Positions 10,543-18,558 of a DNA stretch of 64,000 nucleotides are shown here, piece by piece. Both the position numbers and the translations under genes were made by a program. The stretch comes from Pseudomonadota bacterium (GTDB taxonomy: Bacteria; Pseudomonadota; Alphaproteobacteria; Rickettsiales; UBA3002), in assembly GCA_040384265.1 (NCBI GenBank), contig JAZKJM010000003.1, positions 141,919 to 205,918 on the forward strand, written 5' to 3'. Below the pieces are notes generated by a model. It searched no databases. It was not told the DNA's origin and was given only the letters and a program-made list of their open reading frames with translations. The stretch's first letter is position 1, and every line of letters begins with the position of its first letter.

Positions 10543-11454
10543 TTAAACGCCACCGCCCAAACGGCGCAAAATTTCATCCAGCTGCGACAGTGAATCGTAG
10601 CTGATCACCACATCCCCCGCCTGCCCGCCGCGCGTGTCGATGCTGACGCGCAACCCGAGGGAATCGGCCAGCATATTCTCCAGCTGCAGCACGTCCTCGC
10701 TCTTATTGGCATCCGGCTGGCGTGCGTTGCCGGAGGGTTTTTTCTCCACCGCCGGAGCCTTGATTTGGGTATCCGGCTGCATGCCTTTGGCCATCTCTTC
10801 CGCCTGCCGCACGCTCAGCCCGATCTCGGTAATCTGGCGCGCCAGTTCTTCCGGATTGGGCGACATCAAAATCGCCCGCGCATGGCCCATCGTCAGCTCA
10901 CCCGTATCGATGCGTTTTTTGACCGATTCGGGCAGCTTCAACAGCCGCAATAAATTGGCGACATGGCTGCGGCTTTTGCCCACCACCGGCGCCAGTTTTT
11001 CCTGCGTATACCCAAACTCGTTCATCAGCCGCTGATAGCCCGCCGCCTCTTCCAGCGGGTTCAGATCCGCGCGCTGAATGTTCTCGATCAGCGCCAGCTC
11101 CAGCGCCTCGGAATCACTCACCTCGCGAATAATCACCGGCACCTCGACCAGCTTGGCCAGCGTCGCGGCGCGGAAGCGGCGTTCACCCGCAATAATTTCA
11201 TACTGGTTATGGGCGATCAAGCGCACCACGATCGGCTGCATCAGCCCGTGTTTTTCGATCGAGTCCGACAGTTCGGCCAGCGCCGCCTCATCGAAATGGC
11301 GCCGCGGCTGGTATTTGCCCGCCCGCAACAGCGCAATCGGCAGCGTCGCCGTTGGCTTTACCGCATCCGGCGCGCTCATGGTTTCATTGATCGCCGCGCC
11401 TTCGCCCATCAGCGAAGAAAGCCCACGTCCCAGTCCTTTTGCCGCCACTGCCAT
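10543..11454 (-). CDS. parB: chromosome partitioning protein ParB
   Basis: A 303-residue ParB. The N-terminus is 'KGLGRGLSSLMGEG', the CTP-binding ParB/Srx domain holds the 'GERRFRAA' box near residue 93, and the helix-turn-helix is in 'TQEKLAPVVGKSRSHVAN'. A Lys/Asn-rich linker follows, then the C-terminal dimerisation domain. ParB loads at parS as a CTP-dependent clamp and spreads; ParA then moves the complexes. Its targets are visible nearby as four perfect parS sites at 12842-15008. It lies 19 bp after parA on the same strand, the usual order. Confidence 0.97.
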   Translation of the reverse strand: MAVAAKGLGRGLSSLMGEGAAINETMSAPDAVKPTATLPIALLRAGKYQPRRHFDEAALAELSDSIEKHGLMQPIVVRLIAHNQYEIIAGERRFRAATLAKLVEVPVIIREVSDSEALELALIENIQRADLNPLEEAAGYQRLMNEFGYTQEKLAPVVGKSRSHVANLLRLLKLPESVKKRIDTGELTMGHARAILMSPNPEELARQITEIGLSVRQAEEMAKGMQPDTQIKAPAVEKKPSGNARQPDANKSEDVLQLENMLADSLGLRVSIDTRGGQAGDVVISYDSLSQLDEILRRLGGGV

Positions 11455-11473
11455 TGCCGTCTCCTTGTTTTTG

Positions 11474-12262
11474 TTATGCCGCCGCTTTCGCCGCGAATTG
11501 TTTTTCCCGTTGAATCAGTTCCCGCGCCAATTGCAGATAGGCCTGGCTGCCGGGGCATTTGAGGTCATAGACCAGCGCCGGTTGGCCATGGCTTGGCGCT
11601 TCCGACATCCGCACATTGCGTGGGATCACCGTCTTATAAACATCCGTCCCCAGGAAGCCCCGAACATCCTGTTCGATCTGCTCGGTCAGCTTGTTGCGGC
11701 GGTCATACATGGTGAGCACCACCCCGTGAATGGCGATGCCAGGGTTCAGGTTGGCCTGAATCAGGCGGATGGTCTTCAGCAGGTGGGCCAACCCTTCAAG
11801 CGCATAGAATTCGCATTGCAGGGGAATTAAAACCGCGTTGCTCGCCGTCAGCGCGTTGATGGTCAGCAGCCCGAGCGACGGCGGGCAATCGATAATCGCA
11901 TAGTCCCAATGGCCGGGCATGTTCCTCAGGGCGTTTTTCAGTTGGAATTCGCGGTTCTCCATCGTCACCAGCTCGATCTCGGCGCCGGTGAGGTCAATCG
12001 TCGCCGGGGCGACGGAGAGGCGAGGGATCGCGGTTTTCACCGCGGCTTCCTCCAGCGTCGCGCTGCCGATCAATACGTCATAAGACGTTTTGACCCGTTT
12101 CTTCTGGTCAATGCCCAAACCAGTCGAGGCATTACCCTGTGGGTCGAGGTCGATCACCAGCACCCGCTTGCCGATGGCGGCGAGGGCGGTGGCCATATTG
12201 ACCGCGGTGGTGGTTTTGCCAACCCCCCCTTTTTGATTCACTACCGAAATGATGCGTGTCAT
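11474..12262 (-). CDS. parA: chromosome partitioning ATPase ParA
   Basis: A 262-residue Walker-type ATPase with the deviant Walker A 'KGGVGKTTTAVN' at its N-terminus, the A' motif 'LVIDLDPQGNASTGLG' and Walker B 'YAIIDCPPSLGLLT'. It lacks the N-terminal DNA-binding domain of plasmid type Ia ParA, so it is the chromosomal form. I use the ATG at 12262 because the upstream in-frame codon is a TTG. It sits just after rsmG (9 bp gap) and before parB, the canonical arrangement. Confidence 0.97.
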   Translation of the reverse strand: MTRIISVVNQKGGVGKTTTAVNMATALAAIGKRVLVIDLDPQGNASTGLGIDQKKRVKTSYDVLIGSATLEEAAVKTAIPRLSVAPATIDLTGAEIELVTMENREFQLKNALRNMPGHWDYAIIDCPPSLGLLTINALTASNAVLIPLQCEFYALEGLAHLLKTIRLIQANLNPGIAIHGVVLTMYDRRNKLTEQIEQDVRGFLGTDVYKTVIPRNVRMSEAPSHGQPALVYDLKCPGSQAYLQLARELIQREKQFAAKAAA

Positions 12263-12271
12263 GATCAAACC

Positions 12272-12889
12272 CTATACGGTGTGCGTTTTCGACAACTCAG
12301 TTATCGATATTATGCTTGATTTTTTATTGGTTAAGCTAGGAAATAGCTGGTGCTGATACGACCAGTCATTGCCGGTCGCTGCTAACTCATTAGCGAAGTT
12401 TTCGCCCTTTGGGAAGAGGCAAATTGCACCCGGCTGCAGCAGCGGGTAGGCCATCGCCAACAGCTCTTTAAGGGGGGCGAGGGCTCGTGCCGTCACCACA
12501 TCGAAGCGGGCGGTGAGGGTGTGCAGGTCCTTTGCTTCAATGGTTACATGGTCCAGCGCCAAAGCGCGTTTGACTTCCTGCAGGAAGGCCGATTTGCGTT
12601 GATCGATTTCCACCAACGTCACCGCAATATCCGGTCGGGCGATGGCGAGGATCATCCCGGGCAATCCGGCACCGCTTCCCAGATCGGCCAGTGAGGTGGC
12701 GGTGGGGGGGAGGAGGGGTAAAAGCTGGAGCGCATCCTCAACATGGCGGGACCAAACATCCGATTCCGTGGTCGGGCCGATCAAATTGATCTTCGCGTTC
12801 CACTTTAAAAGCAGTCCGACATATCCTTCTAAATGTGAAAATGTTTCACGTGAAACATTTTGGGAAAGATGCGTCGGGGAATGGGCCAT
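12272..12889 (-). CDS. rsmG: 16S rRNA m7G527 methyltransferase RsmG (GidB)
   Basis: About 205 residues. RsmG uses S-adenosylmethionine to methylate G527 of 16S rRNA. The SAM-binding motif 'LADLGSGAGLPGMILAI' is near residue 65, followed by 'VEIDQRKSAFLQEV' and the conserved 'VVTARALAPL' and 'FPKGEN'. Several in-frame ATGs exist (12925, 12901, 12889); 12889 gives the usual family length and has GGAA 6 nt upstream. The codons for 'NVSRET' near the N-terminus (residues 10-15) are a perfect parS site, so this gene doubles as a ParB-binding locus. Start choice is the weak point. Confidence 0.93.
   Translation of the reverse strand: MAHSPTHLSQNVSRETFSHLEGYVGLLLKWNAKINLIGPTTESDVWSRHVEDALQLLPLLPPTATSLADLGSGAGLPGMILAIARPDIAVTLVEIDQRKSAFLQEVKRALALDHVTIEAKDLHTLTARFDVVTARALAPLKELLAMAYPLLQPGAICLFPKGENFANELAATGNDWSYQHQLFPSLTNKKSSIISITELSKTHTV
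12842..12857. promoter_or_regulatory. parS site 1 (inside rsmG)
   Basis: Perfect 16/16 match to the conserved bacterial parS palindrome TGTTTCACGTGAAACA. It lies within the 5' part of rsmG and codes there for the residues NVSRET. Confidence 0.97.
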
Positions 12890-12933
12890 GGGTGATTCCA
12901 TAGTTGAAAAGGGTCGTCCTGTCATGTTCAAAA

Positions 12934-12949
12934 TGTTTCACGTGAAACA
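12934..12949. promoter_or_regulatory. parS site 2 (mnmG-rsmG gap)
   Basis: Perfect 16/16 parS palindrome in the short gap between the mnmG stop codon and the rsmG start region, 76 bp from the centre-equivalent of site 1's end. Paired close sites such as these can nucleate ParB efficiently. Confidence 0.96.
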
Positions 12950-12960
12950 TTTTGGGGTCG

Positions 12961-14823
12961 TTATGCCGATGCCGAACGCCGTTTCATGAAAGTCAAAATA
13001 GCAATAATTGCCGCTGGGGTCACACCGGGAATCCGACTGGCCGCTCCGAGGGTCGGCGGTTTTGCCTGTTTCAATTTGTGACGAATCTCGTTGGAGAGGG
13101 AGCCGACATCGTCGTAATCCAACGCATCCGGAATCTGCAATTGTTCGTCTGCTTTGAACAAATCAATGTCCGATTGCTGACGGGCAAGATAAGATTTATA
13201 GACCGCTTCGATCTCGATTTGTTCCCGAACATCGGCCCGGTAACCCTTCATCGCCGGCCAGATGTCACTGAGTTGATCGAAGCCAATGCCCGTATAGCCT
13301 AGCAAATCAAGGGCGGTGCGTTTCACGCCATCCCGATTAATCGGCAATCCATACTCGGCGGCCTTGTTGGGTGAAATTGTTTCACGTGAAACATTTTGGA
13401 AGGCTTCGGCCAGTAATTTTTTCTTCTCTAAAAAACGCTCGGCGCGAATCGAGCCGATGCAACCAATCGCCAACCCAAGGTCGGTCAATCGCAAGTCCGC
13501 ATTGTCGGGACGGAGGGTCAACCGGTATTCCGACCGCGAGGTGAACATCCGATATGGCTCCTGAGTCCCCAGTGTCGTCAGATCATCGATCATCACCCCA
13601 ATATAGGCTTGGGCACGGTCGATAATAAATGGCGCGGAGCTAGAAGCGGCGAGGGCAGCATTTAAACCAGCAACCAAACCCTGACCGCCGGCTTCTTCAT
13701 ACCCGGTCGTTCCGTTAATTTGCCCGGCGAGATAGAGCCCGCTGACCTTTTTGGTTTCGAGCGTCGGCTTCAGCTCACGCGGATCGACATAATCATACTC
13801 AATCGCATAGCCGGGGCGGATGACATGGGCGTTCTCAAGACCCGGGATGGTTTTGATCATCGCCAACTGAACATCCTCGGGCAGGGAGGTCGAAATACCG
13901 TTCGGGTAGACGGTTACATCGTCCAATCCCTCGGGTTCGAGAAAAATCTGGTGACGCTCGCGGTCGGCGAAACGGACGATTTTATCCTCGATCGACGGGC
14001 AATAGCGCGGGCCGGAGGACTTGATTTGCCCGGAATACATCGGCGAACGATGGACATTTTCGCGAATGATTTCATGTGTTTTTTCAGTGGTATGGGTAAT
14101 GTAGCAGGTAATTTGCGGCACCCGTACTTCATCCGTCAGGTAGGAGAATGGCACCGGCGGATTATCGCCGGGCTGGGGGGTGAGAATGCCCCAATTAATC
14201 GTCGTCCCATCCAGCCGAGCGGGGGTGCCGGTCTTCAACCGGCCCATGGTGAGGCCGAGGCCGCGAATGGAATCGGCAAGAGCGATGGAGGGGGCTTCAC
14301 CAAAACGCCCGGCGGCGCGTTGGCTCTCACCGCAATGGATGAGGCCGTTGAGGAAGGTGCCGGTGGTGAGGACGACATGGCCCGTTTCATACCGGGTGCC
14401 GGAGGCGCCGATGACGGCCTGCACGGCGCCGTTTTCCATGACAATATCATCCGCGCTGTCTTCAAGAATGGTCAGATTGTCATATTCACCGAGAATGGAT
14501 TGGACAGCTTCGCGGTAGAGTTTGCGGTCGGCCTGGGCGCGCGGGCCACGAACGGCGGGGCCTTTGCTGGCGTTGAGCATTTTGTAATGGATGCCGGCAC
14601 GGTCAATCGCGCGGCCCATCACGCCATCAAGCGCGTCGATTTCGCGCACCAGCGTTCCCTTGGCGATGCCGCCAATGGCCGGGTTGCACGACATTTCGCC
14701 CACCGTGGCGCGTTGATGGGTGAGCAGGCAGGTGGTTGCACCGAGCCGGGCGGCGGCCGCAGCCGCTTCCGTGCCAGCATGGCCACCACCGATGACGATT
14801 ACATCAAAACGCTTCGTATTCAT
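12961..14823 (-). CDS. mnmG: tRNA U34 carboxymethylaminomethyl-modification enzyme, FAD subunit
   Basis: A 620-residue MnmG/GidA. The N-terminal FAD motif is '[17 protein letters not shown]', followed by '[20 protein letters not shown]', the insertion domain and the conserved '[17 protein letters not shown]' segment. The C-terminal helical domain binds MnmE. With MnmE it installs cmnm5U at the wobble position of some tRNAs. The residues 'NVSRET' near position 480 are encoded by parS site 3, an insertion into an otherwise poorly conserved surface region. It lies between mnmE and rsmG on the same strand. Confidence 0.97.
   Translation of the reverse strand: MNTKRFDVIVIGGGHAGTEAAAAAARLGATTCLLTHQRATVGEMSCNPAIGGIAKGTLVREIDALDGVMGRAIDRAGIHYKMLNASKGPAVRGPRAQADRKLYREAVQSILGEYDNLTILEDSADDIVMENGAVQAVIGASGTRYETGHVVLTTGTFLNGLIHCGESQRAAGRFGEAPSIALADSIRGLGLTMGRLKTGTPARLDGTTINWGILTPQPGDNPPVPFSYLTDEVRVPQITCYITHTTEKTHEIIRENVHRSPMYSGQIKSSGPRYCPSIEDKIVRFADRERHQIFLEPEGLDDVTVYPNGISTSLPEDVQLAMIKTIPGLENAHVIRPGYAIEYDYVDPRELKPTLETKKVSGLYLAGQINGTTGYEEAGGQGLVAGLNAALAASSSAPFIIDRAQAYIGVMIDDLTTLGTQEPYRMFTSRSEYRLTLRPDNADLRLTDLGLAIGCIGSIRAERFLEKKKLLAEAFQNVSRETISPNKAAEYGLPINRDGVKRTALDLLGYTGIGFDQLSDIWPAMKGYRADVREQIEIEAVYKSYLARQQSDIDLFKADEQLQIPDALDYDDVGSLSNEIRHKLKQAKPPTLGAASRIPGVTPAAIIAILTFMKRRSASA
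13378..13393. promoter_or_regulatory. parS site 3 (inside mnmG)
   Basis: Perfect 16/16 parS palindrome within the mnmG coding region, translated as part of 'QNVSRETI'. The same hexapeptide NVSRET arises from parS site 1 in rsmG. Confidence 0.97.
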
Positions 14824-14992
14824 ATGGTTATCCTTGATATCGCAACGTAGACATCGTTAGAAAGCTATTTTTATGGCCAATTTCGTCGTCCTTTTTGTGC
14901 TCAGTCGGTCATGTAGCGCCGCTACACTCCCTCCCTCCGCGCAAAAACTCCTAGAACTTGTCTCATAAAAATACCTTTTTACCGATGTCTAT

Positions 14993-15008
14993 TGTTTCAC
15001 GTGAAACA
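14993..15008. promoter_or_regulatory. parS site 4 (mnmE-mnmG intergenic)
   Basis: Perfect 16/16 parS palindrome, 14 bp beyond the mnmE stop codon, in the 199-bp gap between mnmE and mnmG. No other feature was recognised in that gap. Confidence 0.97.
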
Positions 15009-15022
15009 TTCGGCCCAACCGG

Positions 15023-16351
15023 CTATTTCCCAATGCAAAAGCGGCTGAAGACGAGGTCTAGTAGCTCATCCACCATGATTTTTCCAGTGATTTTGCCAAT
15101 CGCCTGCGCCGCCAGCCGCAAATCCTCGCAGATCAATTCGAGCGGATCGGTGATGCGGAAACGGGCTAAATGGGATAGCGCTTCCGCCATCGCTTCCCGG
15201 TGGCGGGCACGGGTGATGAGGGGGGAAGAGACCGACTCCATCCGGGCAGCAATTTCCTGATGAAGAAGGCCGACTAACTCACTGATACCTTGCTGTGTTT
15301 GTGTCGATATGGCTGTCGCTAAAAACGGCAGTGCCGGCAGCGGCGTTCCAAGGTCGGATTTGGTGGCAACGACAAGGGTGGTTTTGGTCATCTGCGCGAG
15401 GATATCAGGGGCTTGTTCCGCTATCGTAGTGATGTCAGCGACCCGCACGGTGAGGTCAGCATGGGCGGCACGGTGCAATGCGCGGCGAATTCCCTCGGAT
15501 TCGACCTCGGCTGCCGTATCGCGGATGCCCGCGGTATCGACCAGCGTGACGGCGTAACCGCCGATTTCCATCTGGATTTCGATGAGGTCGCGGGTGGTGC
15601 CTGCCTCGGCGGAAACAATCGCCGCGTCGCGTTTGGCAAGGGCGTTGAGCAGGCTGGACTTGCCTGCATTGGGCGGGCCGATAATGACGATATCCAGCCC
15701 CTCGCGAATCTTCTCGCCAATCCCGCCATCATCGAGCAGCACTCGCAGCTCCCCTACTAACGCCTCGACGCGCTGCGTCGTTTCGGTGAGGACGGAGTCG
15801 GGGATTTCTTCCTCGGGGAAGTCGATATAGGCTTCCATCAGGGCGAGCGGTTCGAGGATGGCCATGCGCAGGGCTTCGACCTGGCGGGTGGTGTCGCCGC
15901 CGATCTGGCGAAGGGCCTGGGCGTGTTGGGAGCGGGTGTCGGCGTCGATGAGGTCGGCGAGGCCTTCGGCCTGGGCAAGGTCGAGCTTGCCGTTGCGGAA
16001 GGCGCGGCGGGCGAATTCACCGGCGTCGGCCATGCGCAGGCCAAAACAGCCCGAAAGCGCCTCATACAGCAGTTTGGTGACGGCGCGGCTGCCATGGGTA
16101 TGGAGTTCGACGATATCCTCGCCAGTGAAGGAATATGGGGCTGGAAAAAACAGGGCCAGCGCCTGGTCGATGGGCGTATCGCCATGGCGCAGGGTGACGA
16201 GGGTGGCCAGCCGGGGGGTGAGGGGTTGGGCGACGCCCAGATGGGTGAGGGCGGCGACGGCCTCGGGCCCGCTGATGCGAAACACCGCGACGCCCGCTTT
16301 ACCGGGGGCCGAGGCAAGGGCAAAAATGGTCTGCGCGGCAGCGATGTTCAT
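15023..16351 (-). CDS. mnmE: tRNA modification GTPase MnmE (TrmE)
   Basis: A 442-residue MnmE. It has the N-terminal folate-binding domain ('TIFALASAPGKAGVAVFRIS'), then a helical domain into which the G domain is inserted: P-loop 'GPPNAGKSSLLNAL', switch 'AGTTRD', 'DTAGIRDT' and 'ATKSD'. The essential C-terminal motif 'CIGK' is present. It partners MnmG in wobble-uridine modification. The ATG at 16351 is followed upstream by the large repeat region, so the natural neighbour on that side has been displaced. Confidence 0.97.
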   Translation of the reverse strand: MNIAAAQTIFALASAPGKAGVAVFRISGPEAVAALTHLGVAQPLTPRLATLVTLRHGDTPIDQALALFFPAPYSFTGEDIVELHTHGSRAVTKLLYEALSGCFGLRMADAGEFARRAFRNGKLDLAQAEGLADLIDADTRSQHAQALRQIGGDTTRQVEALRMAILEPLALMEAYIDFPEEEIPDSVLTETTQRVEALVGELRVLLDDGGIGEKIREGLDIVIIGPPNAGKSSLLNALAKRDAAIVSAEAGTTRDLIEIQMEIGGYAVTLVDTAGIRDTAAEVESEGIRRALHRAAHADLTVRVADITTIAEQAPDILAQMTKTTLVVATKSDLGTPLPALPFLATAISTQTQQGISELVGLLHQEIAARMESVSSPLITRARHREAMAEALSHLARFRITDPLELICEDLRLAAQAIGKITGKIMVDELLDLVFSRFCIGK

Positions 16352-16892
16352 GGCGGCGATGTAGGCGCAAATGGGGGTTTTAGCAAGTTTTGGTTGGCGG
16401 CGTTGCCGCGTGGGGGCGGAGTCGCCCCCGCTACCGCGCCCCCTCGTTCGCGCTTACGCGCTCCGGCTCCGCGCGGTCGCGCTACGCACGGCTAAGTGGG
16501 GGCTATGCATTTTCTTTAGTGTTCCCTCGTGTCCCCCACCTCCCTCCCTTGTCATCCCGGCCTTGTGCCGGACCCGGAGCGTAGCGGAGAGAGGCGCAGC
16601 CAATCCGGCGCGCGTGAGCGCAGGCAATACTACCAGCGGTGAAGCGGGACCCCGCCGTGCGACGGGGTGACAGTGAATGGGAGGGGGCTCCCGGTGTGGC
16701 GCGGCCATATTAGTTGCGCTCCGCGCGCGATGGATCCTGAAACAAGTTCAGGATGACGTGGAGGAAGTGGGGGACACGAGGGAACAGCAAAGAAAATGGA
16801 TAGCCTCAGGTAAGCCGAGGGAGGCCAAGGGACGACCCGCGTAGCGGCGGGGGTCAGCGTAGCGTAGGGGCCAAGGGCCCCTTCAAGCAACC
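16352..16892. repeat. large mosaic inverted-repeat element between holA and mnmE
   Basis: There is no gene in these 541 bp. A left half (about 16390-16560) reads: a GCCGCGTGGGGGCGGAGTCG-type hairpin, a GCGCTACGCACGGC block (16479-16492), CTATGCATTTTCTTT, then TGTTCCCTCGTGTCCCCCAC and a TGTCATCCCGG hairpin. After a centre with GGGACCCCGCCGTGCGACGG (about 16649), the right half (about 16750-16850) repeats the left in inverse order: GTGGGGGACACGAGGGAACA, AAAGAAAATGGATAGCCTC, then the GACCCGCGTAGCGGCGGG hairpin. The same modules in the same order recur at 24850-25390, 30475-30725 and 61134-61400. The last hairpin runs into the holA stop codon. Confidence 0.9.
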
Positions 16893-17942
16893 CTAACGAT
16901 GGGGGCTTGCGCCCCCATGCGTTGCGCGCGCTAAGCGGGCGACATCCATCAGGCCGTGGGCCATGCGGGTGAGGGACTCGTCACTGTAGCGTTTGGAGTC
17001 GAGTTCGAGGATCTGGAGACGGGCGAGGGCAGTGGCGCAGGCTTCGGCGGACCAGCGGGCGGCGTGGGATTTGAGGGCGGCTTTGGCTTTGAAAAACACC
17101 GGCGGGCGGAGGCCTTCGATGGCGGCGTCGATACTGCTACCTTCGCTGCGTTTGAGGGCGATGGTTTCGAGCCGCTGGAAATAACGCATCAGGCTGCGCA
17201 CGATCAGCAGGCCGGGCTGGCCCTCCATCAGCAGGCGGTCGCTGAGGCGGCACAGCGTGACCATATCGCCCCCGGCAACAGCGGTGGTGAGATCGTCGAA
17301 CGAGCGGTCGTTATTTTCACCGACGGCGGCGATCACATCGTCGAGGAAAATTTCCTCGGCTTCATCGCCAACATACAGCGAAAGTTTTTCAATTTCGTTG
17401 AGGATGATCTGGCGGTCGCCGGAGAGCTGGGCGGCGAGCATACGGGTGACATCCGACCCGGCGCGCAGGCCGTAGCCGCGCAAGGTGTCGCGGATGAATT
17501 GTTCGAGGCCGGAGCCTTCATCCTTGTAGCAGGCGAGCGCGCCGACGGCGGCCGAGCGCTCCGCCCAGACACGCAGCTTGCTGGTCGCGGGCAGGGACTC
17601 GGTGGCATACAGGATCAGGAAATTTTCCGGCGCGCGGGTGGTGAGGGCGTTGACGATCGTGTCGAGATTGGCGTCCTCGACCTCGCGCACGGTAATGACG
17701 CGCTTGGGGGCCATCAGCGACATGGCGGCCAGCTCGTCGGAGAGCAGGGCGCCATCGTCCTTCAGCTGGTCGGCGGAACATTCGAGACGAGCCATGCTGT
17801 CGGCATTGGCGCCAAGCCAGCTCTCGGCGAGTTGGGCGGCGCGCTGGCGCACCTGCCCGGCATCCGTGCCGTAGATGAGGGCGGCGGCGGAGGGGTGGGG
17901 CTGGCGGATGTAGCCGTCAATATCCCGGGGGGCGATCTTCAT
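16893..17942 (-). CDS. holA: DNA polymerase III delta subunit
   Basis: About 349 residues. HolA is the clamp-loader subunit that opens the beta clamp. The N-terminal domain begins '[20 protein letters not shown]' with 'LIYGTDAGQVRQRAAQL', followed by 'KRVITVREVEDANLD' and 'SGDRQIILNEIEKLSLYVG', the usual delta-subunit pattern (no functional P-loop). The start overlaps the end of lptE by 26 bp, indicating coupling. The last residues (ATHGGASPHR) are encoded by the GGGGGCTTGCGCCCCC hairpin of the repeat element, so the native C-terminus has been replaced or extended. Confidence 0.92.
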   Translation of the reverse strand: MKIAPRDIDGYIRQPHPSAAALIYGTDAGQVRQRAAQLAESWLGANADSMARLECSADQLKDDGALLSDELAAMSLMAPKRVITVREVEDANLDTIVNALTTRAPENFLILYATESLPATSKLRVWAERSAAVGALACYKDEGSGLEQFIRDTLRGYGLRAGSDVTRMLAAQLSGDRQIILNEIEKLSLYVGDEAEEIFLDDVIAAVGENNDRSFDDLTTAVAGGDMVTLCRLSDRLLMEGQPGLLIVRSLMRYFQRLETIALKRSEGSSIDAAIEGLRPPVFFKAKAALKSHAARWSAEACATALARLQILELDSKRYSDESLTRMAHGLMDVARLARATHGGASPHR

Positions 17943-18558
17943 AACCACGCGGCTGTTGGAGGGCGGGAACGGGGGTCAACGCATCTTCCGGCTTCACGGT
18001 GATCGGGTCGTTGAGCGTTTTCAGCGAGGTTGCCAGCCGCAATTTGTAATCCTGCGCCAGCTCCATGATGCCGCGTTTGCGGGCGTCTTCGATCGAGACA
18101 TAGGAGGCGTAATCGGCGGTGGGCGAGGTGTTGTAGCTGCTGGTGCGTTGCAGGCTGCCGCTGGTGAGGGCTTTGCCATCGGCGAGGCGGCTGATGGTAT
18201 AGCTGCTGGTGAAGAGCAGATCGCCGCGGCTGGCGGTGCCGTCCGGGTTGACGAAGAGGGCGACTTCGAGCTCGGTGAAGGTGATGTCCACATGGAATAG
18301 TTTTTCACTGCGATTGGCAGCGGGATTGATCTGGGATTCGATCTCGGCTTTGAGCAGCTCGCCATAGCGGCGGTCGAGGCCAAGCGTGGTGGTGCCACTA
18401 TTGGCGTTGGAGCCGGTGGCGGTGATATCGAGCGCCGAAAGATCCACTGCGAGTGAGGACTGGTAGGCTTGGCTGTGCAGCGGCTGAAAGCCACAGGCAC
18501 ACAGGAGCAGCATGCCCATCATAAGCGCTGCGCGCTGGATGGCGGTGCGGCGCGTCAT
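17917..18558 (-). CDS. lptE: LPS-assembly lipoprotein LptE
   Basis: A 213-residue lipoprotein: basic N-terminus, hydrophobic core and lipobox 'LLLCAC' with the acylated Cys at residue 22, followed directly by the LptE start 'GFQPLHSQ'. The rest shows the family's '[15 protein letters not shown]' helix and beta-strand '[17 protein letters not shown]'. LptE sits in the outer membrane as the plug of LptD. Its position between leuS and holA is standard in bacteria. The ATG overlaps the leuS stop (ATGA). The Pro-rich C-terminal tail is unlike the core and probably disordered. Confidence 0.92.
   Translation of the reverse strand: MTRRTAIQRAALMMGMLLLCACGFQPLHSQAYQSSLAVDLSALDITATGSNANSGTTTLGLDRRYGELLKAEIESQINPAANRSEKLFHVDITFTELEVALFVNPDGTASRGDLLFTSSYTISRLADGKALTSGSLQRTSSYNTSPTADYASYVSIEDARKRGIMELAQDYKLRLATSLKTLNDPITVKPEDALTPVPALQQPRGYEDRPPGY

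Noticed and set aside
14824-14992. Replication origin next to mnmG, as in enteric bacteria
   Set aside because: Only one weak DnaA-like 9-mer near 14826 and no AT-rich tract; parS is present but that alone does not make an origin.
16352-16892. The repeats as a CRISPR array
   Set aside because: There are no short direct repeats with equal spacers; the structure is inverted and modular, and no cas gene is near.
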